Shown here one piece after another: positions 37,390-49,249 of a stretch of 64,000 nucleotides of DNA. The stretch lies in contig MCFH01000055.1 of assembly GCA_002104945.1 (NCBI GenBank), positions 124,001 through 188,000 of the forward strand, written 5' to 3'. The translations under genes were made by a program, and so were the position numbers. Each line of letters begins with the position of its first letter. The stretch's first letter is position 1. The DNA is from Piromyces finnis. Lineage: Eukaryota > Neocallimastigomycota > Neocallimastigomycetes > Neocallimastigales > Neocallimastigaceae. The notes below the pieces were generated by a model. The model did no database searches. It was not told the origin of the DNA and was given only the letters and a program-made list of their open reading frames with translations.

Positions 37390-39749
37390 AAAAAGGTTGT
37401 CTTTTTTACACAACCCTAAAATAAATCAATAAATAAAAATCATAAATTATCAAATTTTTATCTATTTCCTATTTCTTAGAAAATCAAAAATACAGACATT
37501 CAACAACAAAAAAATCTTTGTGAAAAATCGTATAAAAATCGTATAAAATTTATATTTAGATCCATATCTTTATCAATAAATATCACTCTATAATAAAAAA
37601 ATATTTATATATATAGAATAGATATTGCATATAAGGATAATGGTTATTTATTTTTAAATGATAAAAAGGATAAAATAGAATTTTATAAAAATTTAAAGAA
37701 AAAAAAAAAAAAGAAAAAAAATATTATTTGCTTATTATTTTAAAAAAAAATTATAAAAAATATTATTTTATTTTACTAATAGTTTTATGATTTAATTTAT
37801 TTATTCAAATTCAATATATAATTAATATTAATATTTTTTTTTTCTTTTTCTTTAAATACTTTATAATGTTGTTTTATTTCTACAATTTTAAAATATAATA
37901 TAAATAAATAATAAAATAATAAAATTATTAAATCTATATATATTTATCACTATTATTAATTATTATTATTTCTGGATAATTTAAATTTTTTATTAGTAGT
38001 AGTAGGTAATAAAAAATGTTTATATTTTGCATATATCGTATTGTAATGTTTTGTATTTATATTATTTTAATTCTGTTAGTAAAGTTGAAAAGATACAAGA
38101 TAAAAAAAAAAAAGATAACAATAATAACAATCAAATATTAAATCCTATGTAATATTGTAATATTATAAATATTATTTACAATAAAAAAAAAAAAAAAAAC
38201 ACTTTATATCTAGATTTCATATAAAATTTATTCTTTTTTCATTTTTTATTTTATATATTTTAATTTAACTCTTTAATTATTGATAATAATAATATAAAAA
38301 TATAAAAATAAAATAATATTTTATTTCATATTCTTTTTTTTTGTATTATCCTTATTATTATATTATATTAAAGACATGGTCTAATTTTATAGTAATAAAA
38401 CAATAAAATATGAAAAATATTTCTTTAAATATTTAAATTATTAATTATTGATAAAAATAAACTTTAAATTCATTTTATTTTAATATTAAATTCATAATAA
38501 TAAGGAATTCACATTTTAAATGAACAATATTTATTGATGAAACGATTAAGCATTAAAACTTTCATTTTTATTAATTTATTTTTCATTAATTCTTTAATCA
38601 TCCTTTTACTTTTTTCACCACAAATTTATTTACTTTTATCAAGAAAAATCTAAAAAAAAAAAAAAAAAAAAATAGATTAATTTAATGAATATATTTATGT
38701 TATAGGAACATAAATTAATCGAACTAAATTAATTATATAATAAATCATGTGTTTTATCCAATAAAAAAAATTAATTTATAAAACTATTTTCATATGAATT
38801 TTATTAATTTATAAAATAATAAAATTTTTTAATTATAAATAATATAAATAATAAATGATAATTGATAATCATAATGAATAATAGTAATGAAAATTACAAA
38901 TAAATAATAAAAGATATCAGTAATAATTGATAATAATTATAAATTATAAATGATTTAACAAATAATGCATATCCTATATCGTTAGATATGATTTTAACAT
39001 TTTTACTTCATTGTAATATCTTATTCTTTTGATTAAGGTATGATTTCTTTCAACTATGGTCTACTTATCCTTTTTTATCTATAGTGTTACACAAATCAAT
39101 ATATTTAATTTATAATTAATTAAGTAATAATTTTAATTAATAGTAAAATAAATAACAAAAACATGCTTTTTTGTCCATGCAAAATTTTTAATATGAATGA
39201 TACGACAATATAATCCATTATAATATAATATATGTTAATATATATTAATATTATTTCTTGGACTATGATTTTAGTATTATCCATTTATAAAAATTTAAAA
39301 AGATTTGTTTTATCCAACCTAAAAAAATGTATTTTATCATTTTAATAAGAGTTTTTTGATGTTCTCCTTTAAAATAGCTTTACCAAATAAAAATATTTAT
39401 ATTATCTATTAACAACAATGCATAGAAAAAGGAAATTAATTTTAAAATATGTATCTTTAAACTATTGTTATTTAAAGATCCTCTAAATTTCTTTTTATTA
39501 TAAGAGTTTTCTTTATTACTCTATAATAGAACCTCAAAGTTATACCAAATTATTTAATTTTATTAATATGTTTAAGAGAAAAAAAAATTATATTATTAAT
39601 AATAGTATGTGATAATAAGTATTAAAACACTAAAAAAAATATAATACTATTATGAGAATAATAATTATAGTAAAAAAAATATATAAAGAATATAATTGAT
39701 AATACTAATAAAAATTTTGAAAAGTTTAGCCCTCTTTTCTTTTTTATAC

Positions 39750-39808
<59 letters not shown>

Positions 39809-40001
39809 TTCCTATCCAACAAAAATTAGTATTATTTTTAATTTTTATATTATTATTTAAAATTTTTGAAGACACAAAAAAAAATGAAGGAACAGTTATT
39901 AACATCTTTTAATCGTTATTATACGTTTATCTTATTCTTTGTTTTAAGGTATAAAGCTCTAACAATAAATATATGATATAATTATTATTATTATTATTAT
40001 T

Positions 40002-40003
<2 letters not shown>

Positions 40004-40051
<48 letters not shown>
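40004..40051. repeat. (TTG)n microsatellite next to a TTA run
   Basis: About 16 TTG units directly follow a TTA run. This is a compound microsatellite, unusual here for containing G. Confidence 0.9.
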
Positions 40052-40052
<1 letters not shown>

Positions 40053-40482
40053 AATACTATTAACATTATTATTATAGAAAGATATTTAGGTTTTTTTTTC
40101 CCTTTATTAATTTTAAAATTTTTGTTTTAATTTATTGACATTATAAAAAATATTTAATTTCTCTTTGTATTACATTAATTTATATTAATTATAAATATTT
40201 TAATAATTAAATTTATTATTTCATTGCATTCAAATGATACTAAATAAACTATAAAGATTATGATTAACCACAACTATTACTGGACTAATAAAGCTACTCA
40301 ATTTTACTTTATAAATTCTAGCACATTTTATATATAATTAATCTTTAAAACTATTTTTAAATAAAAAAACGCCTAAAATATAAATTTGGTTTTTTTGTTT
40401 TTTGGTTTGGTTTTTTTTAGGCAGAAAAGAAATACTTTTTTTTTAATTAATTAATAAAAAAGGATATAGTTTTTAATATAAT

Positions 40483-40550
40483 ATTTAACAATAGAATTAA
40501 ATAATATATTCGTTTCAATTTATATATATTTATAAATTCTATTGTTAAAT
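40483..40550. repeat. 16-bp perfect inverted repeat with 36-bp loop
   Basis: ATTTAACAATAGAATT (40483-40498) is exactly complementary to 40535-40550. It could form a hairpin. In DNA this A+T-rich it may be incidental. Confidence 0.5.
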
Positions 40551-42104
40551 AATATTATTTAATTTGATATTATATTAAAATATTATATGTGTTCCTATTC
40601 ATTAGTATTATTGTTAAAATATTAATAGATTTATTTAAGTTTTTTTTTACATTTATATAGAAATTTTAATATTCTATGTCTTGAACTTTAAATAATAGAA
40701 AAAGTTCATTTAGTCATTTTTTTATTACACAAAATGAAGATATTATATATAATAAAGTTTAAAACCTTGACTTAATTAAAAATGTATTACACAGAAATTG
40801 TTTATATATATTTAAAAGGAACTAATATATTATTGTATATTATAATAAAGTATATTAAAGTATATTTTTATTTAATATATTTAAAAAAACAAACATAATC
40901 TTTTTAATATGAATAAATTACATAAATTATAATATATTTATTGATATATATTAAATTATATTTTGAAATTGTTCTAATATATTATATAATAATAAGTTAA
41001 TTTATTATTACATTACTTTTACCCTCTTTCCTATTTAAGAATATATTATATATTAATATATTAATATATAATAGTATTATTCCTATTTTATCATGAATAA
41101 TCGTAAATTAGAGTTTGAAATGAATTGAACTATTGTAAATTATATTTAATTCAATTAATTGATAATATATATAATCATATATTTTAATTAAAATTGTTTT
41201 AGGTACATTTGAATATTTTATTTCAATGGTAATATATTATATTTATTATTGATAATAGATGAAAAAAAAATATAACTGTATTTTCATTGAAATTTTATTA
41301 TTAAAAATTTGAAAGTATTTAAAAAAATAAATGAATAATTAAATAAATTTTTAATTAAATAATATATATAGATAATTAATTTCAATATATTGTTAATATA
41401 TTAATAACTTTACTTTTTTTTTGTAAATATTTAACTATAAAAATTCCTTCAAAAAGAAATTGTTTTTTTTTTTTTTTTAATTATTATATTTTTTTTGAAA
41501 TATCTTTTTTTTTTTTTTTTTTTTAAAAAAAGTAAAATTTAAAGTGAATTATAAGAATTGAAGAGGAATAAAAGAAAAGAAAAGAAAAGAAAAAAAAGAA
41601 ATATTCAAAAATAGAAATTCAATAAACATAAATAATAAATAAATAAATATATGCATATAAAAAATAAAAAAAAAGAAAATATCATTGTTTTAATATAAAT
41701 ATTTTTTAAAGGTATTTATCGAAAATTTAAAAATATTATGAAAAACATAAGGTGTCATTTATTGCAAAGAGTAATTATGATATGATGAAGGAAATAATTT
41801 ATTAACATAAAATAATTACTTTTCAGCCGTAAAAAGAAAATAATCATAAAAAGATTATATATAAAAAAAAGAATAGAAATATAAATAAAAATATAAATAA
41901 TATTTTAAAAATAATAGATATATGTTATTGTTGTTATTTAACTATGTTAAAATAAGAATTAACAATTTATTGATATTATTAAATTGTTGATAATACTTAA
42001 TGTCATAATTATTAACTATTTAAAATTAATATTATATTATTTAGTATAAAAAATAGGAAAAAAGAATCTATAAAAATTTTTATTTAAATTAAAGTATATT
42101 CAAT

Positions 42105-42594
42105 ATGTCTATGTACAATAAGCAAGGACCACAACAATATTACGTAGAACAACAATTCATTAATGATTACTACAATAATTATCAATCTTCCCAATATCAA
42201 ATCCATCCACCTGTATATAGTAATGTTCAAAATCCAAAAATTTCTTATGCTAAACAACAACAAAAATTGCAAAAATTAAATAATCACATTATAAAGTTAA
42301 AAACACAATTAGAACATAGAACTATACTAGTATCTGTTGCTGCTGCTTCGTAAGTATATTTTTATTAATATATTGTTTAAAAAGACGAAAAAAAAATAAG
42401 AAATATACATTTGAAAATAAATGATTAATGAATTTTTATAATATTTAACAATATCGATAAAATTCTATAGTTTAATAAAATATACTCAAAGTAATTACGA
42501 TCCTTTAATTCCAAAAGCTTTCGATAACTTTGAAAAAATTGAAAATCCATATACTGTTAAAAAGAATGCTTCTTGTAACTGTTCTATCCTATAA
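42105..42594 (+). CDS. Heterotrimeric G-protein gamma subunit
   Basis: G gamma pairs with G beta and anchors it to the membrane for receptor signalling. Exons are 42105-42349 and 42471-42594. The donor is TC/GTAAGT and the acceptor CTATAG/T, phase 2, for 122 residues. The N-terminal 45 residues are Gln/Tyr/Asn-rich. The coiled coil QQKLQKLNNHIIKLKTQLEH fits the beta-contact helix. LIKYTQSNYDPLIPKAF and ENPYTVKK follow, matching the conserved second half of fungal G gamma, where the DPL and NP(Y/F) positions are typical. The C-terminus is CNCSIL. CSIL is a CaaX box, and the final Leu favours geranylgeranylation. The second Cys just upstream could be palmitoylated, as in yeast Ste18. The length matches fungal G gamma. 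Splicing is needed to reach the CaaX box, which supports the model. Confidence 0.88.
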
Positions 42595-43539
42595 ACATAC
42601 TATCAAAATGCATACATACATTTCATAAAAATAGTTTTTTATTTATAAATGTTATTAAAAATATGCAATGATAAAATAATACTATAGAAAAAGCATAAAA
42701 CATTTTTAAATGATAAAATAATTATTATTAATACTAAACCCATCATAATTATTATTACTTATTATTTTATGAATAGATAATAAAAAAAAAAAAATAATTT
42801 AATATAATAATAATAAACAATAGTAACATATAGATTAATTTTTTATAAAATGTTATTATTTGTGACTTTACTTTTTTTTTTTTAAAAAAAAAAAAAGAAA
42901 GAAAAAATAAAGAAAAAAAAACACACAAAACTATAAATCTTTTTTGTATTTTAAACTTTTATAATTTAATGAAAAGTTAATGTAATACAACTATTTAATA
43001 GAAAAGGAAAAAAGAAAAGAGAAAAAAAAAAAAAAAACTTAAAATATATCATTTGAAATTAATTTTATATATTTTTTTTAAAAAAATATATATATATATT
43101 CTTTTATAATAAATTTGCAAAAATAAAAGGAAAAGAAAAATATATTTGTTATTTAAGTTATATAATCTTTTTAATATTTTTAATATGAGTAAAAAATAGT
43201 GAAAAAATAAAAATGTTTTTCTTTTTATATTAATAAATATAGAAAGTTAGGAAATATAAAAAGTTTCAAAGATTCTTTTCTTTAAGGAAAAAGAAGAATA
43301 AGAAAAAAGATTGTAACAAATAGTTAAACTATAAATATAAATAAAAATATTTATTAGTTTTTATTTTTAATTTATAATATAAAACATTATTCTAAAAATA
43401 AAAATAAATATGATGATTAGTAAAATTATAAAACATTATTGTATAGATAGATAAAAATCATATTTATGCATTAAGTATATTTTATTTTTAGGGATGAAAG
43501 TAAGTGGTAAGTGGTAGATAATTTTTCTTTTTTATTACT
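42595..43539. other. Intergenic A+T-rich DNA
   Basis: About 0.95 kb of poly-A/T-rich sequence downstream of the G gamma gene, up to the target site of SINE-like copy 3. No gene is seen. Confidence 0.6.
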
Positions 43540-43553
43540 ATCATCTTCATAAT
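43540..43553 (+). repeat. Left target-site duplication of SINE-like copy 3
   Basis: The 14 bp ATCATCTTCATAAT recurs at 44124-44137 after the poly-A tail. Confidence 0.9.
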
Positions 43554-44085
43554 GTCGTTCCAGTTTTTATCCTGGTTGTTAAGGCGTTTCCTTAGCATAC
43601 ATAAGGCTTCTGGTTCGACCCCGCAGATGTCAGTGCCTGTGGATTTTCCCACTGGGTTTGCCATGGGTTGGGTTATGATATTCAGGTAAGTATAAATGAA
43701 CTTTCTAATTTACTACTATGATAATAACACTCGTCTAGCCGGCCTGAGAGGGTCTAGTGTACATGGTACATTCCAAATTAGAACTTAATAAGTGGTGACT
43801 TAGGCTATGCCAAAAACACATAATATTCCTTAATCAATTTAAGTGTAAACATTAGGGGGCGGTTGACACGTGATCAAATTGACTATAAGAGGCTTAGCAT
43901 TGTAGTTGTGAAATATCGTACAACGACATGTATCTAATGTACATGGATTAAGTGAGCGTCGAAGCTGAAGAAACAGTATGACAGACCAGGAGGGTCACAA
44001 CCACCTAGCAATAGGAATGAGCCAACGTTTCTCTAAGAACCACCATTGGAGCTAACTCTGATCGATGGGAGAAATGCACTCGGAA

Positions 44086-44123
<38 letters not shown>
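43554..44123 (+). mobile_element. SINE-like retroposon, copy 3
   Basis: The 535-bp body (43554-44088) plus about 35 A residues lies within a 14-bp target-site duplication. It is nearly identical to the other two copies; one visible difference is ACATGTATC where the others read ACATGCATC. It lies about 250 bp beyond the 3' end of the ankyrin gene on the opposite strand. A and B boxes are intact. Confidence 0.88.
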
Positions 44124-44128
<5 letters not shown>

Positions 44129-44388
44129 CTTCATAATAAAACTATTCATTTCATTTAATTCAATTATTTAAGGTTACACAGATTTCAATGTTCTTGTAGT
44201 AATAAGCTTTTCTAAAATTTTATTGTAGGTGAATTTGCAAATATTATTTCTATATTATTATTGATCTATATACATATATATATATTTACACTTTTTTTAA
44301 GTATATTTTAATAATTAATGAATTATAATCATAAGGATAAACTTATTAAAAAGATAGATATAAAAATTTAAAAATTTTTTAAAAAAAA

Positions 44389-47025
44389 TTATTTATTTAA
44401 AAGAGTTTTAATTCGATTAAAGATGGTTTGAGAATGATCATCATTAAAGCAATATTGCTTTTTCTTTTTAAATTGATATTTATAACTAATATCATATATA
44501 CTTTCTCCATGAGCATTAATACTATATAAATTTGCACCATGATCAATAAAATAATATACCATTTCTTTATTATTAATTTGAATGGCATTAGCTAAAAGTG
44601 TATTGCCATTTCCATCTTTATAATCAATATCAAGATAATTTTTTAATAATTTTTTTAGTATATCTAATTTATTATAATAGATAATAGCCTTAAGAAGTTT
44701 ATTCTTAATATCAAGTTTATCAATGTAAAAAAGCCATTGATCATTTCCTTTTTCTATCATTTGAATTAAATCTAAAGGACTGATATGATCTGTAAATTGT
44801 GCATTTGTATTTTCTAATAAATATTGAATAATGGGAAAATAATTGGTTTCAATAGCATACATTAAAATGGATTTCTTTGCAGGACCTAGTCCATTTTCAA
44901 TAGAATAATTTACATATGCACCATGTTCCACCAATAATTTAACTATAGGTAAGGAATGTTGATGAATAGCATACACTAAAGGTGATAATCCTTGCCGATT
45001 TATAAAATTAACATTAAAACCAATGTTTATTAATTTCTTTATGATTTCTAATTGATCCTCTAAAGGATACTCATTCATCTGAATAATCGTCATTAATGGT
45101 ATTTCACTTTGACTATTCAATTCATGAATGGTTAGTGTTGGACTTTGAAAAAGTGCAAATAATATATCCTTATTTTTAATATGAATGGCAATATCAAGAG
45201 CAGAGTTTCCACGTCCATATTTATTTTCTTTATAATTTATTTCAACACCCTTTTCAATTAACTTTTTCACCATTACCGTATCTTCTTTTAAAATAGCATA
45301 ATGTAATATACTATAACCATGTAAATCTAATGCATCTAAATTACAAATTTGGAATAAATATTGGAAAATGTCTTTATAATTTAATAAGTAGGAGAGGATT
45401 AAAGGAGTAAATCCATAACCTGGATGTTGAATGGTTTGATTTGAGGTCATATGAATATTTGTTTTAAAATTTTCGTTTACTAAAGATTGAACTTTGTCTA
45501 ATTGATGGTGATATATAGCATTCATGTAAGGTTGATAATAATCAAGAATACTTTCTTCTTTAATTTGAAAATGATGATGACTTAATATATATTTAGATGC
45601 TATATAAATTTGATAGGTGAGAGAAATAGACAATAAAAGTTTACCATCCGTTCCATTAAAATTACAATTGGCACCGTTGTCTAATAAATATTTAAAAATT
45701 TCAATACTATTTAAATAATTATCAGTATGATGTAAAGATAAATCACCCAAGGATGTCATTATGGGATACTCATTATTTTTATCCTTATCATTAATATCTA
45801 TTGACTTTTCAAAAAAAAATTTATTATTTTGAATCAAACATTTTACAAGGTTAAAATGACGGACTTTTATAGCAATGTTTATCATTAAAATATAAAAAGA
45901 TGGATGATACTTTTTAATAAATTCTACATCGTCAAAAATAAGAATATTACGATGAAATGATAAATTGAAAAAACTTTTTAAAAGTTCATTTAATAATTCA
46001 ATTGACCTTCCTTTACTTGCTACTAATAATATTTTTTCATAATTTAAATATTGAAACATAAATTGTTGATCCTTTAAATATTGAATAAATAAATGTAATA
46101 TTATATCATTACTATTTTTAATTATTTGAACAAGTAAAGTTTCGATATACATAACATCAAAATCAACTAAATTATACTTTACTATAGTTTCTACAAGTCC
46201 AATAGTGTTATGATCAATTGCCTTTATTAAAATATTTTGGTTTTTAATAATTACTTTTATTGTATCAACGTCTGCACTATCGTATTCAATAAGTAATTGA
46301 ATGATATCAATGTTTCCTCCTTTTATTGCATGACAATATGTCTCTTCATTCACTACGATTTTTCCTTTTTCTCTCGATATTATTTTTTTAAGTTGTGTAG
46401 TTGATAATGGTTTTTTATATCTTGATAAAGTAAGACATGTTAAAATAAAATTGTTATCATATATATAATAGGAAAAAATAGTTTTCACTATATCATTTCT
46501 AAATTCGTTTAGAACTAAATTATTTATTAAATCACTTGAAATATTTTGAACATTAAAACCATGATTCAAGATATACTTTATGTTTTTTGAATGAAAATAA
46601 TCTTTAAATCCACTGATACGATATAAATATTGTAGTATGTTTAAAATGCTACTATCCGAACTATAAAAAGAATAGTTGATATCAGTTTGGTGTTGTAATA
46701 ATACATTGGCAATTTCAAAAGAATTTCGAGTAAGAGCTGAAAAGAGGGGAACTTTATAATTTGAATAATTTATACTTTCATTTTGACCATTATTTTGTAA
46801 ATTAATTGTAAAATTTAAATTTTGATATTTTCCTTTATGAATAATATATTCTATTATTTCTTTGGAAGCATCATTTTCAATAGCATAAATTAACAAATCA
46901 AAATTTTTATGGTTTATTTCTTGTAGTTTTACCTTTGTTCTTTCAATATATAACTCTAATTTTGATAAATCATTGCTTTTAATGAATTGAATGATATCAT
47001 TTTTTAAATTTTCGTAATTCCGCAT
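44389..47025 (-). CDS. Ankyrin-repeat protein, 878 residues
   Basis: Intronless frame with an ATG at 47025 and a TAA stop. The whole protein is built of helical repeats. The clearest ankyrin units are in the C-terminal 350 residues: GFTPLILSYLLNYKDIFQYL, GYSILHYAILKEDTVMVKKL, GLSPLVYAIHQHSLPIVKLL, KSILMYAIETNYFPIIQYLL and GNTLLANAIQINNKEMVYYF. These match the G-TPLH-A------V--LL pattern, often followed by [ED]HGA. More degenerate units fill the N-terminal part (for example DLLIYAIENDASKEIIEYII). No other domain, signal peptide or membrane span is seen. Ankyrin arrays bind proteins, and the partner cannot be guessed. Large ankyrin families are frequent in gut fungi, which is background knowledge. 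Confidence 0.88.
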   Translation of the reverse strand: MRNYENLKNDIIQFIKSNDLSKLELYIERTKVKLQEINHKNFDLLIYAIENDASKEIIEYIIHKGKYQNLNFTINLQNNGQNESINYSNYKVPLFSALTRNSFEIANVLLQHQTDINYSFYSSDSSILNILQYLYRISGFKDYFHSKNIKYILNHGFNVQNISSDLINNLVLNEFRNDIVKTIFSYYIYDNNFILTCLTLSRYKKPLSTTQLKKIISREKGKIVVNEETYCHAIKGGNIDIIQLLIEYDSADVDTIKVIIKNQNILIKAIDHNTIGLVETIVKYNLVDFDVMYIETLLVQIIKNSNDIILHLFIQYLKDQQFMFQYLNYEKILLVASKGRSIELLNELLKSFFNLSFHRNILIFDDVEFIKKYHPSFYILMINIAIKVRHFNLVKCLIQNNKFFFEKSIDINDKDKNNEYPIMTSLGDLSLHHTDNYLNSIEIFKYLLDNGANCNFNGTDGKLLLSISLTYQIYIASKYILSHHHFQIKEESILDYYQPYMNAIYHHQLDKVQSLVNENFKTNIHMTSNQTIQHPGYGFTPLILSYLLNYKDIFQYLFQICNLDALDLHGYSILHYAILKEDTVMVKKLIEKGVEINYKENKYGRGNSALDIAIHIKNKDILFALFQSPTLTIHELNSQSEIPLMTIIQMNEYPLEDQLEIIKKLINIGFNVNFINRQGLSPLVYAIHQHSLPIVKLLVEHGAYVNYSIENGLGPAKKSILMYAIETNYFPIIQYLLENTNAQFTDHISPLDLIQMIEKGNDQWLFYIDKLDIKNKLLKAIIYYNKLDILKKLLKNYLDIDYKDGNGNTLLANAIQINNKEMVYYFIDHGANLYSINAHGESIYDISYKYQFKKKKQYCFNDDHSQTIFNRIKTLLNK

Positions 47026-48493
47026 TTTATTTAATAGTAATTATATAATAATAGTTAATTTCTATGAAATTTCAAATTTCAAATAAATAATATTAATAAT
47101 AATTTACAAAGAAGTTCAGATTTCTTTTTTTTTTTTTTTTTTTTTTACCTAAAACTAAATTATTGAATATATGATTTTTTATAACCATTCAATTTTTAAT
47201 TTTTTAATTAAAATTTATATTAAAGCATGGCTAATTTTTTTAATAATAAAGTTTTTTAAAATTTAAAATTAAATAAATTTTTTTTTATAAATATAAAAAA
47301 ATAAATAATAAAAAACTATTTGATAATATTATTAACATTAATAAATATAAATTTAAATTTTAAGAAAAACGATTTGATTATATTTTTAAAAAAAAGTAAT
47401 AATAAATAAAAAGTTATATAATATTGTTAATAAGATATAATAATTTATTATTTAACTTTGAAAAAAAAAAAAAAAAAAAAGAATAATCAATATATTTTAA
47501 TTTATTGATGAAACTAATTTTTTTATATTTATTTAGAGTAAACATAAATAGGTAATTTATTAGGAATTAATAAAAACTTAATTTATGCTATGATATGTGG
47601 CTTAGTCTATAAAAAATGATCATGTACATGAATATTCTTAGAACATGTAGAAGTCTGTTCCATATTTCTGGGAGAAACCTACAAGGCGTGTTTTGTATTT
47701 GGTGATTTTATTGTTCTTATTAAACTTTTTGATAAATACGTAAATACCAAAACAGACTTTATTTTATTGAAATATAAAACAAAATCTATTTTATTTAATT
47801 CATATTAAATTGAAAATATTGAATATAAAAAACAAATATAATTATAATAGTGAATTTAAAACTTTTCTACAAAGTAATTAAAATTATTTGATATAACTGG
47901 GTTCTAAATTCCTTTTTAGAGGGGAATATTTATGTATTAAAATATAAATATTGATAATAAATAAGAAGCAAAGAATTAAAAATACATGAATAATATACAT
48001 TTATATATCTTTTAATAATTATAAACTATGTTTTGTTTGTTTCATTAATAATCTATAATAAACTAATATTTATTAAAGAAATATAAATATAAAATACTAT
48101 AAATAAAAATAATATATAAAAGAAATGAAATTTTTTACATAACATAAAATTATGTTATAATGTTATATTTTTATTATTTAAATTAATAAAACAAATTTAT
48201 GTTATCACTTAAATTTATTTTATCTTGTGAAATATTTAAGCCTCAATTGATTTTAGTCACGTTACATGACTATTTTAATTTATTATATATAATTATTAAA
48301 AAAAACTTTAATTAATAATAAAAAAAATTGAAAATATTCTTATTCTTAATAAAGTAAAAATATACATATAATTGAAATTTTTTTATTTATTAATAGATAA
48401 ATAGATAAATAGTTATAAAATATAAAATAATACATTAATACTCATAAAATAAAAAAAGTAACATAAATATTATAAATATTGGAAGAACACAGC
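47026..48493. other. Intergenic region with a short G+C-richer island
   Basis: About 1.5 kb, mostly A+T-rich. At about 47590-47720 there is a patch of clearly higher complexity (TCTGTTCCATATTTCTGGGA, then AAACCTACAAGGCGTG). It has no open frame and may be a relic of a repeat or pseudogene. Nothing else is seen. Confidence 0.5.
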
Positions 48494-48778
48494 ATGGAAT
48501 GTCAAAATTTACAACAAGTTAGACAAGAAATTGACCGTATTGATGATGAAATAATTAAAAAAATTGCAGAAAGAAGTCATTATGTATTACAAGCTTCAAA
48601 ATTTAAAAAAAGTGAAGAAGGCGTTAAAGCACCAGCTAGAGTTGAACAAGTTATTCAAAAAGTTAGAAGCAAAGCTGAAACTTATGGTGCTTCACCTGAT
48701 TTAGTTGAAGCTGTCTATCGTGAAATGATATCTCAATTCATTAATATGGAAATGGACAAATTTAAGAATCAACAATAA
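48494..48778 (+). CDS. AroQ-type chorismate mutase, bacterial-like
   Basis: It converts chorismate to prephenate in phenylalanine and tyrosine synthesis. The 94-residue product is all helical and the length of a monofunctional bacterial AroQ/PchB-type enzyme. The typical start LQQVRQEIDRIDDEIIKKIA is followed by RSHYV and ASKFKKSEE, then VKAPARVEQVIQKVRSKAET and YREMISQFINMEM. Expected ligand-binding residues are R10, R27, K38 and R49. E86 sits where Gln is common, and Glu at that site is known from yeast chorismate mutase. Fungal Aro7 is a different, roughly 250-residue AroQ subtype, so a bacterial origin by transfer is likely. I chose the ATG at 48494; an upstream in-frame TTG (48479) is not a credible eukaryotic start. 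There is no intron. An isochorismate pyruvate-lyase activity as in PchB cannot be excluded. Confidence 0.85.
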   Translation: MECQNLQQVRQEIDRIDDEIIKKIAERSHYVLQASKFKKSEEGVKAPARVEQVIQKVRSKAETYGASPDLVEAVYREMISQFINMEMDKFKNQQ

Positions 48779-49249
48779 ACCTAAACTATTTTATATAAAA
48801 TGACAATATTTATATATATTAATATCGTTATTACTACTATAATTATATGACAATCATTTAGAAATAAAAATAAAATATTTATTTCTCCTAAACTAACTAA
48901 ACTAATGTTAATTAATTACATAAATAATATTTTATAAATTTTATTTCATGATTTTAAGACTAATAAATACTGAATTATTGTGATTGTGATTTACCCAACC
49001 CTCCAAAAAGATAGCAGTTGATTTAAAAATACAATATATTTAGAATTAGTCACTCCAATTATATTTCTTCTAATGTTTTTATTTATTTATTTATTTATTT
49101 AGACTAAGAAGAGAATACACTTCTTCTTGTATTTATTTATTTAATTTATGATATTACATTATATTAGGAGATAATATATTGATATAATAAATAATAAAAA
49201 TAATAAAATATATATATATATATAAATATAAATATAAAATAAAATAATT
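48779..49249. other. Intergenic A+T-rich DNA
   Basis: This is the 3' flank of the chorismate mutase gene up to the decayed LINE. Only simple A+T sequence is seen, with a TTTA run near 49081. Confidence 0.55.

Larger units (their letters stand above)
37390..42104. other. Long A+T-rich intergenic region
   Basis: About 4.7 kb without a credible exon. It holds an AAT run near 39748-39778, an adjoining TTA then TTG microsatellite near 39985-40051, and a small hairpin at 40483-40550. The rest is homopolymer-rich sequence. Confidence 0.6.

Noticed and set aside
40371-40426. GCCTAAA/TTTAGGC inverted repeat around a GT-rich stretch
   Set aside because: Only 7 bp arms; expected by chance in sequence this biased.
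48479-48493. Upstream TTG start for the chorismate mutase
   Set aside because: TTG is not a normal start in a fungal nucleus; ATG at 48494 begins just before the conserved helix.
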